Shown: piece after piece, positions 1 to 8,058 of the stretch
Layout of the letters: the number at the start of each line of letters is the position of its first letter
Position numbering within the stretch: position 1 is the first letter of the stretch
NCBI GenBank assembly: GCA_023423935.1
Contig: JAFAEQ010000039.1
Span: 77,422-141,421 of the forward strand
Length of the DNA stretch: 64,000 nucleotides
Source: Pseudomonadota bacterium
Lineage (GTDB): Bacteria > Pseudomonadota > Gammaproteobacteria > Steroidobacterales > Steroidobacteraceae
Direction of reading: 5' to 3'
The notes under the pieces: model-generated
What the model saw: only the letters and a program-made list of their open reading frames with translations
Told to the model about the DNA's origin: nothing
Database searches by the model: none
Program-made: the position numbers and the translations under genes

Positions 1-1
1 G

Positions 2-178
2 ACGCAATGTATTTATGGGGAAGGTGATAGCGATGCACTGTGCCCGGATCTCAAGGGACCAGCAGAGCAGGCCGTGGCGATCGGCGCGGGTCACCATCTG
101 AGCAGCGAGTACGGCGCGATCGCTGACTGCATCATCTCGCACGCCGACGCGGCGGTCGCTGCATCCACGGCGCGCTGA
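2..178 (+). CDS. C-terminus of VirJ/AcvB-like virulence protein (partial)
   Basis: A reading frame open from the window edge ends at a TGA at 176-178 and gives the last 58 residues of a larger protein. It contains CIYGEGDSDALCPDL, then GAGHHLSSEY, then a helix ending ADCIISHADAAVA. This order (CIYG..D..LCP, a GGHH-like motif, a terminal helix) is the usual end of the bacterial VirJ/AcvB family, periplasmic alpha/beta-hydrolase-like proteins; the histidine pair would include the catalytic-type histidine. The 5' part lies outside the window, so size and signal peptide cannot be judged. The family assignment rests on pattern memory only. Confidence 0.6.
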   Translation, partial: TQCIYGEGDSDALCPDLKGPAEQAVAIGAGHHLSSEYGAIADCIISHADAAVAASTAR

Positions 179-339
179 CGCGCGCTCGCGTCACTCGCGG
201 TGCGCACATCATTGCGCATGTAATCGGCAGTCACGGTTCGGTAATCGCATCGTGTGAGCGCGTGGTGAAAGTTTCCATGTCCCGCCAATTGATGGGGGCG
301 CAAGGTGCGTCCTTAAGGTATGGGGAAATCTGCAAGCCG

Positions 340-552
340 ATGACTGACGATCATGCTTCGAGCCGAGAGTGGTGGAACACGCTGACGCCAGCGCAGCGAC
401 GTTCCGTGGTGGCGCGTATCGAACCCGATGCGCTGGCGACATTCAGCGCGCATATCTCGCAGCGATGGGAAAGCCTGCCGGTCTCGGCGCTCCTGCTTGC
501 GCAACGCTGCTTCGAGCGGGTCGCGCGTGCGCCGGATCCCGGATCGCGATAG
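340..552 (+). CDS. Small hypothetical protein (70 aa)
   Basis: A 70-residue frame beginning MTDDHASSREWW. It has a plausible helical, amphipathic make-up (EWWNTLTPAQRRSVVARIE), ending in an arginine-rich tail. The start was chosen at 340 rather than the upstream GTG-rich stretch because composition becomes protein-like only there; an AAGG about 26 bases upstream is too distant to act as a good ribosome site. No domain is recognised. It could be a small cytosolic protein of the type found as orphan genes in Xanthomonadales-like genomes, or chance coding. Confidence 0.35.
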   Translation: MTDDHASSREWWNTLTPAQRRSVVARIEPDALATFSAHISQRWESLPVSALLLAQRCFERVARAPDPGSR

Positions 553-598
553 CCCAACAATCGATTGTTTCAGAGCATTCGATGCAGTCGGAGTCAGA

Positions 599-1459
599 TC
601 ACCCCGCGTCGTCCATTTTGAATTGCTCGGGCAACTGTGCGTAGGTGATGCCCTTCCGTCGCTCGGCGATGAGCGCTTCACGCGCACGCTCCTGATATCG
701 CAGCGAGGAGCTGTGCACGCTGTCTTCCTCGATCTCCATCGGATGGCCCGCGACGTAGGCGAGCACGCGGGGAACCCCGAACTCCGCGATCAGCGGCCGC
801 AGCAGCATGATGCCGCCGAATCGCTGCACATCCGAGTAGGCCGAATCGTTCTGACTGAAGTTACGCCGGGCGAGCGCGGAGAGCTGGGTGGGCCAGATGC
901 GATCGAGCCGATTCTCGTTGAATATCGGATTGCGACGCACCTTCACGAATCCCGCCGCGGCGGTGATGAGCATCCTGCAGGGCAGCCGCTTGGTCACATC
1001 TGCGCTATCGCAGTTGTCGTGCGGCCAGCGCTGCCCAATGCTCAGCGCGGCTTCCTGGAGAAAGACGGTCCACAGCGCGTTGTCGATGGCTTCGATGACG
1101 GGATACGCGGCGCGAAGATTCTCATCTGTATAGAAGGGCCAGTAGAACGCGGCGCTGCTGAGTGGCATCGGTGCTTCGGAGATCACAATGCCGCGCGGGA
1201 TCAATAGCCGCTTCGCCTCGCTGTCGTAATGAATCATGCCGCGCAGCGACTTGCGTTGCGGATCGCTCAGGCTCACGAACTTCACGTGCAACGTCGGCGG
1301 CAATGCGAAAGAGGTGTCGCCGAATGCGCCCTGAATCGCCTGTGTGCGCATCTTGAGCAGCTCGAGGGTCTGCTGCGAGCAGGCGCGCAGATCGTTCATC
1401 GGGCAGGCAAATGCATAGGAGGACAGCAGCAGGCTGGCACATACGAGCAGACGCTTCAT
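599..1459 (-). CDS. Exported hypothetical protein
   Basis: A 286-residue protein starting at the ATG at 1459, where a clear signal peptide begins (MKRLLVCASLLLSSYAFACP, probable cleavage before the first Cys or shortly after Ala). The frame stays open upstream to 1666, but that extension reads as arginine-rich non-protein. The mature part is mixed alpha/beta with several cysteines (CPMNDLRACSQQ, NCDSADVTKRLPC) that suggest disulfides in the periplasm. I do not recognise the family. It lies 131 bp downstream of another exported gene on the same strand and may be co-transcribed with it. Confidence 0.7.
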   Translation of the reverse strand: MKRLLVCASLLLSSYAFACPMNDLRACSQQTLELLKMRTQAIQGAFGDTSFALPPTLHVKFVSLSDPQRKSLRGMIHYDSEAKRLLIPRGIVISEAPMPLSSAAFYWPFYTDENLRAAYPVIEAIDNALWTVFLQEAALSIGQRWPHDNCDSADVTKRLPCRMLITAAAGFVKVRRNPIFNENRLDRIWPTQLSALARRNFSQNDSAYSDVQRFGGIMLLRPLIAEFGVPRVLAYVAGHPMEIEEDSVHSSSLRYQERAREALIAERRKGITYAQLPEQFKMDDAG

Positions 1460-1590
1460 GGTGAGCACACGATCCGACTTCGATGTGTGCAGCCTCTCGA
1501 TCTGCGATTGCCACAGGATTGCAGCGATGCATGCAGACGTTTCGGGTGAAGCGGGCGGAAGAGTGGCAACCCGATGGCGATCGCGTGAAC

Positions 1591-2085
1591 CTATCGCTGA
1601 CGATCTCGGTTCTTCGTGAGCGTCGTGTCGCTCGGTTTCATCAGTGACACGCGATACAGGATCCACAGAATCGACAGCCCGGCGATCGTTACGACGGGCA
1701 CAGCAAGATGCATCGGAAGCGGCGCGGACAGCACTCGCGTCGGTTCCAATGCCATAGGCTCCGAGACTTCCGCCGTCAACACGCGCACGACGTCCGGCCG
1801 CGCAAACGGCAGGCCGGGTGCAAGACGCTTGGCCGCCGTGAGCTCCGCTCGCGCGCGATCGTACTCGCCGTCGCTCGCATAGAGCTCAGCCATCACATAG
1901 TGCGAGCGGGCGTCGTCCGGATACTCACGAAGAAGCTCGCGCAGAGTCCCGCGCGCTTCCTGCACATGATTCCAGCGCCATTGCTCGTAGACCTTCGCAA
2001 GTGAAGGTGCATCGGACTGCGCGCCGGCTGCAAATGAAGCGAACGTCATCACGACGAGTGACAACAGCAAACGCCACTGGACCAT
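1591..2085 (-). CDS. Membrane-anchored TPR protein
   Basis: A 164-residue protein. Residues 1-22 form a signal peptide ending FAAGAQ. Residues 28-92 look like two tetratricopeptide helices pairs (VYEQWRWNHVQEARGTLREL and HYVMAELYASDGEYDRARAE), a fold used for protein-protein contact. A hydrophobic stretch near residues 127-146 (AVPVVTIAGLSILWILYRVS) is followed by a basic tail, so the TPR part should be periplasmic and tethered to the inner membrane. The gene precedes the 286-residue exported gene on the same strand. Function unknown; it could be an assembly factor for its neighbour. Confidence 0.65.
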   Translation of the reverse strand: MVQWRLLLSLVVMTFASFAAGAQSDAPSLAKVYEQWRWNHVQEARGTLRELLREYPDDARSHYVMAELYASDGEYDRARAELTAAKRLAPGLPFARPDVVRVLTAEVSEPMALEPTRVLSAPLPMHLAVPVVTIAGLSILWILYRVSLMKPSDTTLTKNRDRQR

Positions 2086-2493
2086 CGCATCACCCTCATG
2101 ACTTGCGAGTCGCGGAAGGCGCTCTCGTGAAGGGCTCGATTCTGAGTCACAGAGGGTGTCGCTCGGTTTCAGCTCGGACGGAAATCGTTTCGGGTGAAAT
2201 GAGGAAACGGGCAGCTGGGCTGCTGGGTGCTGGGCTGCTGGCCAGAGAGAGATGAAGAGGAGCGGAGTTCGATCGTCGGAGCTGTCCGAGATTCTGTGTG
2301 TGTGGTCGGTTGTAAGAATCCGATGCTCACATTGGGACGGCCGAGTCTGCTCTTCTCTTCATTCTTGCCAGCCACCCAGTACCCAGCAGTACCCACTCTT
2401 CACCCAGCCCCCAGTACCCGCTCTCTTCATTCTTGCCAGCCGCCCAGTACCCAGCAGCCCAGTACCCGCCTCGGCTGCCCAGCAGCCCGCTCT
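2086..2493. repeat. Low-complexity intergenic region with imperfect inverted copies
   Basis: No gene is supported here. A run at about 2213-2258 (CTGGGCTGCTGGGTGCTGGG, followed by GATGAAGAGG) has imperfect inverted counterparts at about 2349-2395 and 2419-2480. Those two share the direct repeat CTCTTCATTCTTGCCAGCC and then CCCAGTACCCAGCAG units. The region separates two genes that both read leftwards and could fold into a long imperfect hairpin. A long plus-strand frame that continues into the next gene is an antisense shadow. Confidence 0.5.
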
Positions 2494-3342
2494 TCACGTA
2501 TTCGTCTGATCCGGCGGCACATCGGCCGGAAGCTCTGTGCTGCCGTGAACGTCGAAGGGGACTTCGAGATCGGGGCCTGTGTTGTACGAGGTCATCGAGA
2601 GCGAGCCGAGTGTGTAGCCGTGGATCAGCGGCTGAGCGCGACCTGTGACTGCGGCGATGCCCGCGGTGTAGAGCAATGGCAGGAAATGATCGGGCGTGGG
2701 AACGGCCTTTGCGAAGTCGGGATGCTCGGCGACCTTGGCGATGCCTGCGGGATCCTCGCTCATCTGTCGCATCACGGCTTCGTCGAATCGCCGCGCCCAG
2801 TCTTCACCTTCGTTCGGTCGGTTCCATTGCACGAGCCGCAAGTTGTGCACGACGTTGCCGCTGGAGAGGACGAGAATGTCCTGGTCGGCGAGCGCGGCCA
2901 AACGTGTGCCGAGCGTGAAGTGATACTCGAGCGGTTGCAGCGCGTTGATTGCAAGCTGCACGACAGGCACGTCCGCCGCGGGAAACAGATGGGCGAGCAC
3001 GCTCCACGTGCCGTGATCGAGGCCCCATTCATCGTGATCGAGGCCGGCCCAGTCTGGCTTCACGGCTTCGACGATCGCGTCGGCCACTTCAGGCGAGCCC
3101 ATCGCCGGATACTCGAAGTCGAACAGCGCCTGCGGAAATCCATAGAAATCATGGATCGTTCGCGGCCTGGGCATCGCAGTCACGGCGGTCGCGCCGATAT
3201 ACCAATGTGCGGAAATGGCTGCGATCGCGCGCGGTCGCGGCAGCTTCTGTCCCAGCACACGCCACGCGCGCGTGAAGCCGTTCAGTTCGAGCGTGTTCAT
3301 GGGGCTGCCGTGGCCGATGAACAGAGCGGGCATGCGGGACAT
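2494..3342 (-). CDS. ygiD: DODA-type extradiol dioxygenase (YgiD-like)
   Basis: A 282-residue member of the class III extradiol ring-cleavage dioxygenase superfamily, DODA/YgiD branch. The start at 3342 has GGAG close upstream (GGAGAACTCC then ATG). Family landmarks are FIGHGSPMN near the N-terminus, SAHWYIG, WGLDHGTWSVL, VLSSGNVVHNL and, near the C-terminus, PTPDHFLPLLYTAG; the histidines in these motifs bind the catalytic Zn/Fe. The length is close to the family's usual 260-280 residues. E. coli YgiD opens the ring of L-DOPA in vitro; the natural substrate is unsettled. It is divergent from the NhaA-type antiporter gene. Confidence 0.9.
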   Translation of the reverse strand: MSRMPALFIGHGSPMNTLELNGFTRAWRVLGQKLPRPRAIAAISAHWYIGATAVTAMPRPRTIHDFYGFPQALFDFEYPAMGSPEVADAIVEAVKPDWAGLDHDEWGLDHGTWSVLAHLFPAADVPVVQLAINALQPLEYHFTLGTRLAALADQDILVLSSGNVVHNLRLVQWNRPNEGEDWARRFDEAVMRQMSEDPAGIAKVAEHPDFAKAVPTPDHFLPLLYTAGIAAVTGRAQPLIHGYTLGSLSMTSYNTGPDLEVPFDVHGSTELPADVPPDQTNT

Positions 3343-3618
3343 GGAGTTCTCCAGGTTCACCAACAAGGTCGGGTCGCTACATGCAGATTGACGCGTCGTT
3401 GCCGATCGGCGAGGCCCGAGTGCTTGATTCGCAGCAGTGCGCGCGCCAATCATCGAGCAACTCGCGTGCACAGGTTAAGGGGGCTGCTACTTATTCAGGA
3501 TGGGCACTGCCGGGAATGTCATCCTACAATCCAGGTCAGAGGGTCGAGGGACCTCTGACCGCCAGGCGCAGTGCGGTTTCCTTGTCATCATCGGATCGTC
3601 GGAAGGGTAGCTCGCTCC

Positions 3619-5451
3619 ATGTCCACTCGGCTCAGGCCTGCCGTCAACGACCAACGCGATCACGTGCTCGGTTCAGCGCGTGCGGAGGCCACGCTGGTCG
3701 AGTATGGAAGCTACGCGTGTCCCTACTGCCGGGTCGCGAATGCCGAGATTGCCGAAGTTCGCGAGAAGCTCGGCGATCGCATGAGGTACGTGTTCCGTCA
3801 TTTGCCGCTGCGGGGCAGTGATCTCGCCCGTCGTGCGGCGGAGTTGGTGGAGTGCGCGGCGACGCCGAAGGAGTTCTGGCATGCGCATGTGACATTGATG
3901 TCCCGCTCGGAGCAGCTCACGGAGCGAGATCTCGAGGCGGTGGCCGACGATCTGGGGCTCGCCGAACTTCCGCCCGAAGAGTTACGCGTACGTCAGGCGC
4001 GCGCAAAGGCTCGTGTCAATGCGGATGAGGCGAGTGCGCACGGCGCCGACGTCTTCATCACGCCGACTTTTTTCATCAACGGCCGGTTGTATCGGGGTGC
4101 GTGGGACGAGGTGTCGCTGTCTGACGCGATTCTTGGCTCGCTCGGCTATCGCGTACGCCTGGCTGCGCTCGACTTCGCGCGCTGGGCGCCTTCCGCCGGT
4201 GTGCTGCTGTTACTCGCGACGATTCTCGCGATCGTGCTCGCCAACTCCGGTTTTGCCGCGGCGTTCGAACACTTTCTGGAGATGAATGCAGGATTCACGT
4301 TCGGTGACTGGCAGTTCCTACTGTCGTTGCGGAAATGGGCGAACGACGGGTTGCTGACGATTTTCTTCCTCGTCGTGGGGCTCGAGATCAAACGCGAGTT
4401 CACCGTCGGGCATCTCTCGGAACGCAGTTCGGCCGCGTTGCCTGTCGCCGCGGCGATCGGTGGATTGGCCGTTCCTGCGCTCATGTATCTGGCGCTGTTG
4501 CCGAGCGGCCCGTGGATGCAGGGCTGGGGTGTTCCCATGTCGACCGATACGGCATTCGCCATTGCGATCATGGCGATGCTCGGCAGCCGCGTGCCGATCG
4601 AGCTGCGCATCTTTCTGACCGCCGCGGCCATCGTCGATGACATCGGCGCGGTGGTCGTCGTGGCGGCGTTCTATTCGGGCGATCTGCACCTCGGATACCT
4701 GCTCGCTTCGGGTGCGACAGTGCTCGTACTGGCGTTGATGAATCGCGCGCGCATCTACTGGGTCTCGATCTATCTGCTGGTGGGCGTCGTGCTGTGGTTC
4801 TTTGTTCACCAGAGTGGGTTGCACTCCACGCTCGCCGGCATCCTGCTCGCGCTGTTCATACCAACGCGACCGCCGCCGAATCTGCGCAGCCTCATGGCGC
4901 AGGCCGATACGATCTTCGCTGCGGAAGCGAGCCACAACGACGAAGTCCTGCGACACGGACCGTCGACACCGGCGCTGCGCGCGCTGGACAACATCCACGA
5001 CCGCATCGAATCGCCTGCGGACCGCCTGCTGCGTCGCGTAGGTCCGCGCTCCAGCTATCTGGTGCTCCCGCTCTTCGCGCTCGCAAACGCAGGCGTCGCT
5101 CTGTCGCTCGATGTGATCGAAGGCCATCAACAGCTGATCTTTGCGATCGCCATCGCACTGGTGTTGGGAAAGCCACTCGGCATTCTTGGCGCCTGTGCGT
5201 TGGCCGTGCGATTCGGAGTCGCGACGAAGCCCGACGCGTACTCATGGCGACATCTCGCCGGTGCCGGCGCGCTGGCAGGCATCGGTTTCACCATGTCGCT
5301 CTTCATCGCAGGCGAAGCGTTCTCGATCCCGAGCGATTTCGACGCCGCAAAGATCGCCGTGTTCGGAGCCTCGGTGATCTCGGCCGCGATCGGCATCGGC
5401 ATTCTGTGGAAAGGGCAGACGCATTCCGATAACGCCGCCGTTGCTGCGTGA
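3619..5451 (+). CDS. nhaA: Na+/H+ antiporter NhaA with N-terminal DsbA/thioredoxin-like domain
   Basis: A 610-residue fusion. Residues 20-172 are a DsbA-like thioredoxin fold: active-site CPYC at 34-37 (YGSYACPYCRVA) and the cis-proline loop FITPTFFING at 146-155. Residues from about 185 to the end are a full NhaA antiporter with 11-12 membrane helices; the paired transport aspartates are D340 and D341 in AAAIVDDIGAV, and other NhaA hallmarks are VGLEIKREF and STDTAFAIAIMAMLG. NhaA exchanges two H+ for one Na+ at the inner membrane. Start chosen at 3619, with GGAAGGG eleven bases upstream. The thioredoxin-like domain may be cytoplasmic, where a redox or folding role for it is unproven. Such fusions are known in some bacteria. 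Confidence 0.93.
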   Translation: MSTRLRPAVNDQRDHVLGSARAEATLVEYGSYACPYCRVANAEIAEVREKLGDRMRYVFRHLPLRGSDLARRAAELVECAATPKEFWHAHVTLMSRSEQLTERDLEAVADDLGLAELPPEELRVRQARAKARVNADEASAHGADVFITPTFFINGRLYRGAWDEVSLSDAILGSLGYRVRLAALDFARWAPSAGVLLLLATILAIVLANSGFAAAFEHFLEMNAGFTFGDWQFLLSLRKWANDGLLTIFFLVVGLEIKREFTVGHLSERSSAALPVAAAIGGLAVPALMYLALLPSGPWMQGWGVPMSTDTAFAIAIMAMLGSRVPIELRIFLTAAAIVDDIGAVVVVAAFYSGDLHLGYLLASGATVLVLALMNRARIYWVSIYLLVGVVLWFFVHQSGLHSTLAGILLALFIPTRPPPNLRSLMAQADTIFAAEASHNDEVLRHGPSTPALRALDNIHDRIESPADRLLRRVGPRSSYLVLPLFALANAGVALSLDVIEGHQQLIFAIAIALVLGKPLGILGACALAVRFGVATKPDAYSWRHLAGAGALAGIGFTMSLFIAGEAFSIPSDFDAAKIAVFGASVISAAIGIGILWKGQTHSDNAAVAA

Positions 5452-5627
5452 CGCGATCGAATCACCGCTGCGGGATGTATGCGTAGATCCCGCAGCTGAG
5501 AGACTGCAGCGCAACGAATGCGCCACGCAGCGGTTGACTCCGCTGCCGCCGACCGCGACAGTCGCAGTTACTGAACCGAACCGAATTCTCATCGCGCACG
5601 GCGCGAGCAGTCAGAAGGGTCCTCACC

Positions 5628-6521
5628 ATGATCGAGCTCGTCATTGAACAGAGACGCCGCAGTCTCGGTGGATTCGAAGTGGGGCGCGTGCTGCCGTTCG
5701 CGACACACAAGATGGTCGGCCCGTTCATCTTCTTCGATCACATGGGGCCGGTCTCATTCCAGCCGGGCATTCCTGCGAATGTCGATGTGCGGCCGCATCC
5801 GCATATCGGACTGTCCACCATCACCTATCTGTTCGACGGCGAAATCATGCACCGCGACAGCGTCGGATCGCAGCAGCCGATCCGTCCCGGCGAAGTGAAC
5901 TGGATGAGCGCGGGTCGCGGTATCACACACTCTGAGCGCTTCGAGCGCGCGCGTCGCGAAGGCGGATCGCTGAATGGCATTCAGGCATGGGTTGCGCTGC
6001 CGCGCGAACGCGAGGAGATGGATCCGACCTTCGCGCACCATGCAATGAACGAGTTGCCGGGCTTCGATGAGGAAGGCGTACATGCGCGTCTCATCGCCGG
6101 CGAAGCGCACGGACTCAAAGCGCCCGTGCACACGGAATCGCCACTCTTATATATGCATATAGAACTCGAGGCCGGTGCTCGCACCAGCCTTCCAGCGGAC
6201 TATTCCGAACGCGCGCTGTATGTCGCTGCAGGTTCGATCGAGCTGGACAATCAGCGCTTCGAGACCGGCCAGATGGTGGTGCTGAAGTCTGGAAGCACAG
6301 TGAGCTTCACCGCCGTAGAGCCTGCGATCGTGATGGCGCTCGGCGGCGAACCCGTCGGCCCGCGCTTCATCGAATGGAACTTCGTCTCCTCATCGCGCGA
6401 GCGCATCGAGCAAGCCAAGTCGGACTGGCGCGCCGGCCGCATGAAGCTGCCGGATGCAGACAACAAAGAATGGATCCCACTGCCCCCCGATCCGCCGCCG
6501 CCGCCGGAGCCGATGTCGTAA
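5628..6521 (+). CDS. Pirin family protein
   Basis: A 297-residue bicupin of the pirin family. Metal-site motifs are present: RPHPHIGLSTITYLFDGEIMHRDS and SAGRGITHSE, which supply the three histidines and one glutamate of the N-terminal cupin. The C-terminal cupin (from about residue 165) ends GPRFIEWNFVSSS followed by a helix and a proline-rich tail (PLPPDPPPPPEPMS). Bacterial pirins bind Fe or Ni; some have quercetinase activity, and others interact with enzymes such as pyruvate dehydrogenase. The gene stands alone, 176 bp after nhaA, and a mobile element begins 31 bp after its stop. Confidence 0.92.
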   Translation: MIELVIEQRRRSLGGFEVGRVLPFATHKMVGPFIFFDHMGPVSFQPGIPANVDVRPHPHIGLSTITYLFDGEIMHRDSVGSQQPIRPGEVNWMSAGRGITHSERFERARREGGSLNGIQAWVALPREREEMDPTFAHHAMNELPGFDEEGVHARLIAGEAHGLKAPVHTESPLLYMHIELEAGARTSLPADYSERALYVAAGSIELDNQRFETGQMVVLKSGSTVSFTAVEPAIVMALGGEPVGPRFIEWNFVSSSRERIEQAKSDWRAGRMKLPDADNKEWIPLPPDPPPPPEPMS

Positions 6522-6552
6522 GCGCGTACGTCCGCCTCGCTGCTGTGACTGG

Positions 6553-6800
6553 TGACCTGTAACAGCCGATTCAGTGTTGATGCCGCCCCGGCGAAGGCCC
6601 TGAGGGGTCACCCCGGCGACGGCCGTTAAGGAGTCACCCCAGCGAAGGCCGTTAAGGGGTCACCCCGGCGAAGGCCCCTGAGGGGTCACCCCGGCGAAGG
6701 CCGGGGTCCAGCCCGTGACCAACGCGAATCCCGCAGAAGATCTCAACCTTCGCCGGGACGACGACCAAAGCAGCACTCACGAATCGGTCGTTACGCTCCA
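6553..6800 (-). mobile_element. CTAG-targeting MITE with 25-bp repeats (copy 1, inverted)
   Basis: A 248-bp non-coding element in opposite orientation to copies 2 and 3. Its left end TGACCTGTAACAGCCGATTC and the reverse complement of its right end (TGGAGCGTAACGACCGATTC) are terminal inverted repeats. About five copies of a 25-bp GGTCACCCCGGCGAAGGCC-type unit fill the interior, followed by a shared arm containing GAATCCCGCAGAAGATCTC. It is flanked by CTGG at 6549-6552 and CTAG at 6801-6804, consistent with a decayed 4-bp target duplication. The right-hand CTAG supplies the TAG stop of the neighbouring DUF1294 gene. There is no transposase, so it must have been mobilised in trans. Confidence 0.75.
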
Positions 6801-8056
6801 CTAGAGTGCCTGCAGGGCCTGCGCTATCGGGCTGTGCGGCTCGATCACGATCCAGCTCAGCACGCCGAGATTGACCAGCACGCAGAACACGAAGGACTCC
6901 TTGCGGCCGCCTCCCGAATGATGTTGGTCATTGGCAGGAAGAGGAGCATAGGAGGCCGCAAAGACCGCACAAAAGAAGATGGAGTCGTGAAGTACCTGCG
7001 CCGCGAGTGGTGATGAGAGTGGTGTGCATGCAGCGAGCACCCTTGGATTCCTTTTTGCGGTCCTTGCGGCTGTCTCAAAAGTGATCTTGGTCATTGGCAG
7101 GAAGAGAAGCGTAGGAGGCCGCAAAGACCGCATAAAAGAAGATGAAGTCGTGAAGTACCTGCGCCGCGAGTGGTGATGAGACAGGTGTGCATGCAGCGAG
7201 CACCCTTGGATTCTTTCTTGCGGTCCTTGCGGCCGTTTCAAAAGTGATCTTGGTCCTTGGCAGGAAGAGAAGCGTAGGAGGCCGCAAAGACCGCATAAAA
7301 GAAGATGAAGTCGTGAAGTACCTGCGCCGCGAGTGGTGATGAGACAGGTGTGCATGCAGTGAGCACCCTTAGATTCTTTTTTGCGGTCCTTGCGGCCGTT
7401 TCAAAAGTGATCTTGGTCATTGGCAGGAAGAGGAACATAGGAAGCCGCAAAGACCGCATAGAAGAAGATGACGTTGTGAGAAGCAGTATGTCTGCGTCAC
7501 CGCGGTTGCGATGAGGTGCGGAGGCAGGTGTGCATGCATTCCCTTAGATTCCTTTTTGCGGTCCTTGCGGCCTTCTTACATGTGATCGCGGCCAGCCGCA
7601 CAACAGCGAGAACAAGTGAAGTGTGTCTTCCTTGGTCCTCCATCGCCGATTCATGGCCGCGCTCTTGTCGAATGCATACGCGAAGATCGTGATTGCACTC
7701 ATGATCAGATAGACGAGCGGCACGACCCAAGGGAGGCGACCGGCGATCGCAAGTCCGATCATCAGTGCAAAGAAGAGCAGGGATCCAATCACCGCAGTCC
7801 ACGCCGATGCGGGCTTCGATGGTGATGTGGGCGCCGGAGGCTTGGTCAGGCCGATCGGTCTTATGCTCATCGCACGCGTCCGACCGCGCTCATCTTTCGT
7901 GGACTCGTACGTGAGGCGATCGCCAACTGCCGGTCGGCGCGTTCGAACGGCGAATGCGCTGATGTGGCAGAACGCACGTTGACCGCCATCCGCCGGCTCG
8001 ATGAATCCGAACCCGCGATCGTCGTTCCATTCGACCAAGGTGCCTTTGAGGCGCAT
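6801..8056 (-). pseudogene. Cold-shock domain/DUF1294 membrane protein, split by a tandem repeat
   Basis: Reading leftwards from the ATG at 8056, residues 1-68 are a cold-shock domain (LVEWNDDRGFGFIEP, AFCHISAF). Two membrane helices and the DUF1294 signature YAFDKSAAMNRRWRTKEDTL, then LLCGWP, follow. At about 7585 the frame runs into repeat sequence and stops at 7544. The missing end of DUF1294 reappears at 6920-6801 (RKESFVFCVLVNLGVLSW, terminating at the TAG at 6801). The roughly 660 bp between is the 163-bp array, which is absent from intact homologues as I remember them. The two halves are in different frames, so no full product is expected. The start is 2 bp after the hipA stop, so the gene probably shared its transcript. 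Confidence 0.8.
6920..7582. repeat. 163-bp tandem repeat array, four copies
   Basis: Unit boundaries judged by the word GATnTTGGTCnTTGGCAGG fall at 6920, 7083, 7246 and 7409, an exact 163-bp period for the first three copies. The fourth runs about 174 bp and is divergent in its middle (GACGTTGTGAGAAGCAG). Each unit contains GGCCGCAAAGACCGCA and TGCGGTCCTTGCGGCC, an inverted pair, and GTGTGCATGCA. Because 163 is not a multiple of three, each copy shifts the frame, and at least three copies can be read through on the minus strand without a stop. The array sits inside the DUF1294 coding region. Confidence 0.9.
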
Positions 8057-8058
8057 GT

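Noticed and set aside
2227..3558. Long plus-strand frame of 443 codons
   Set aside because: It is antisense to the YgiD-type dioxygenase gene, Arg- and His-rich, begins in low-complexity repeats and has no domain.
4318..5130. 270-codon minus-strand frame inside nhaA
   Set aside because: Antisense shadow of a clearly coding membrane protein; composition is Arg/Gln/His-rich.
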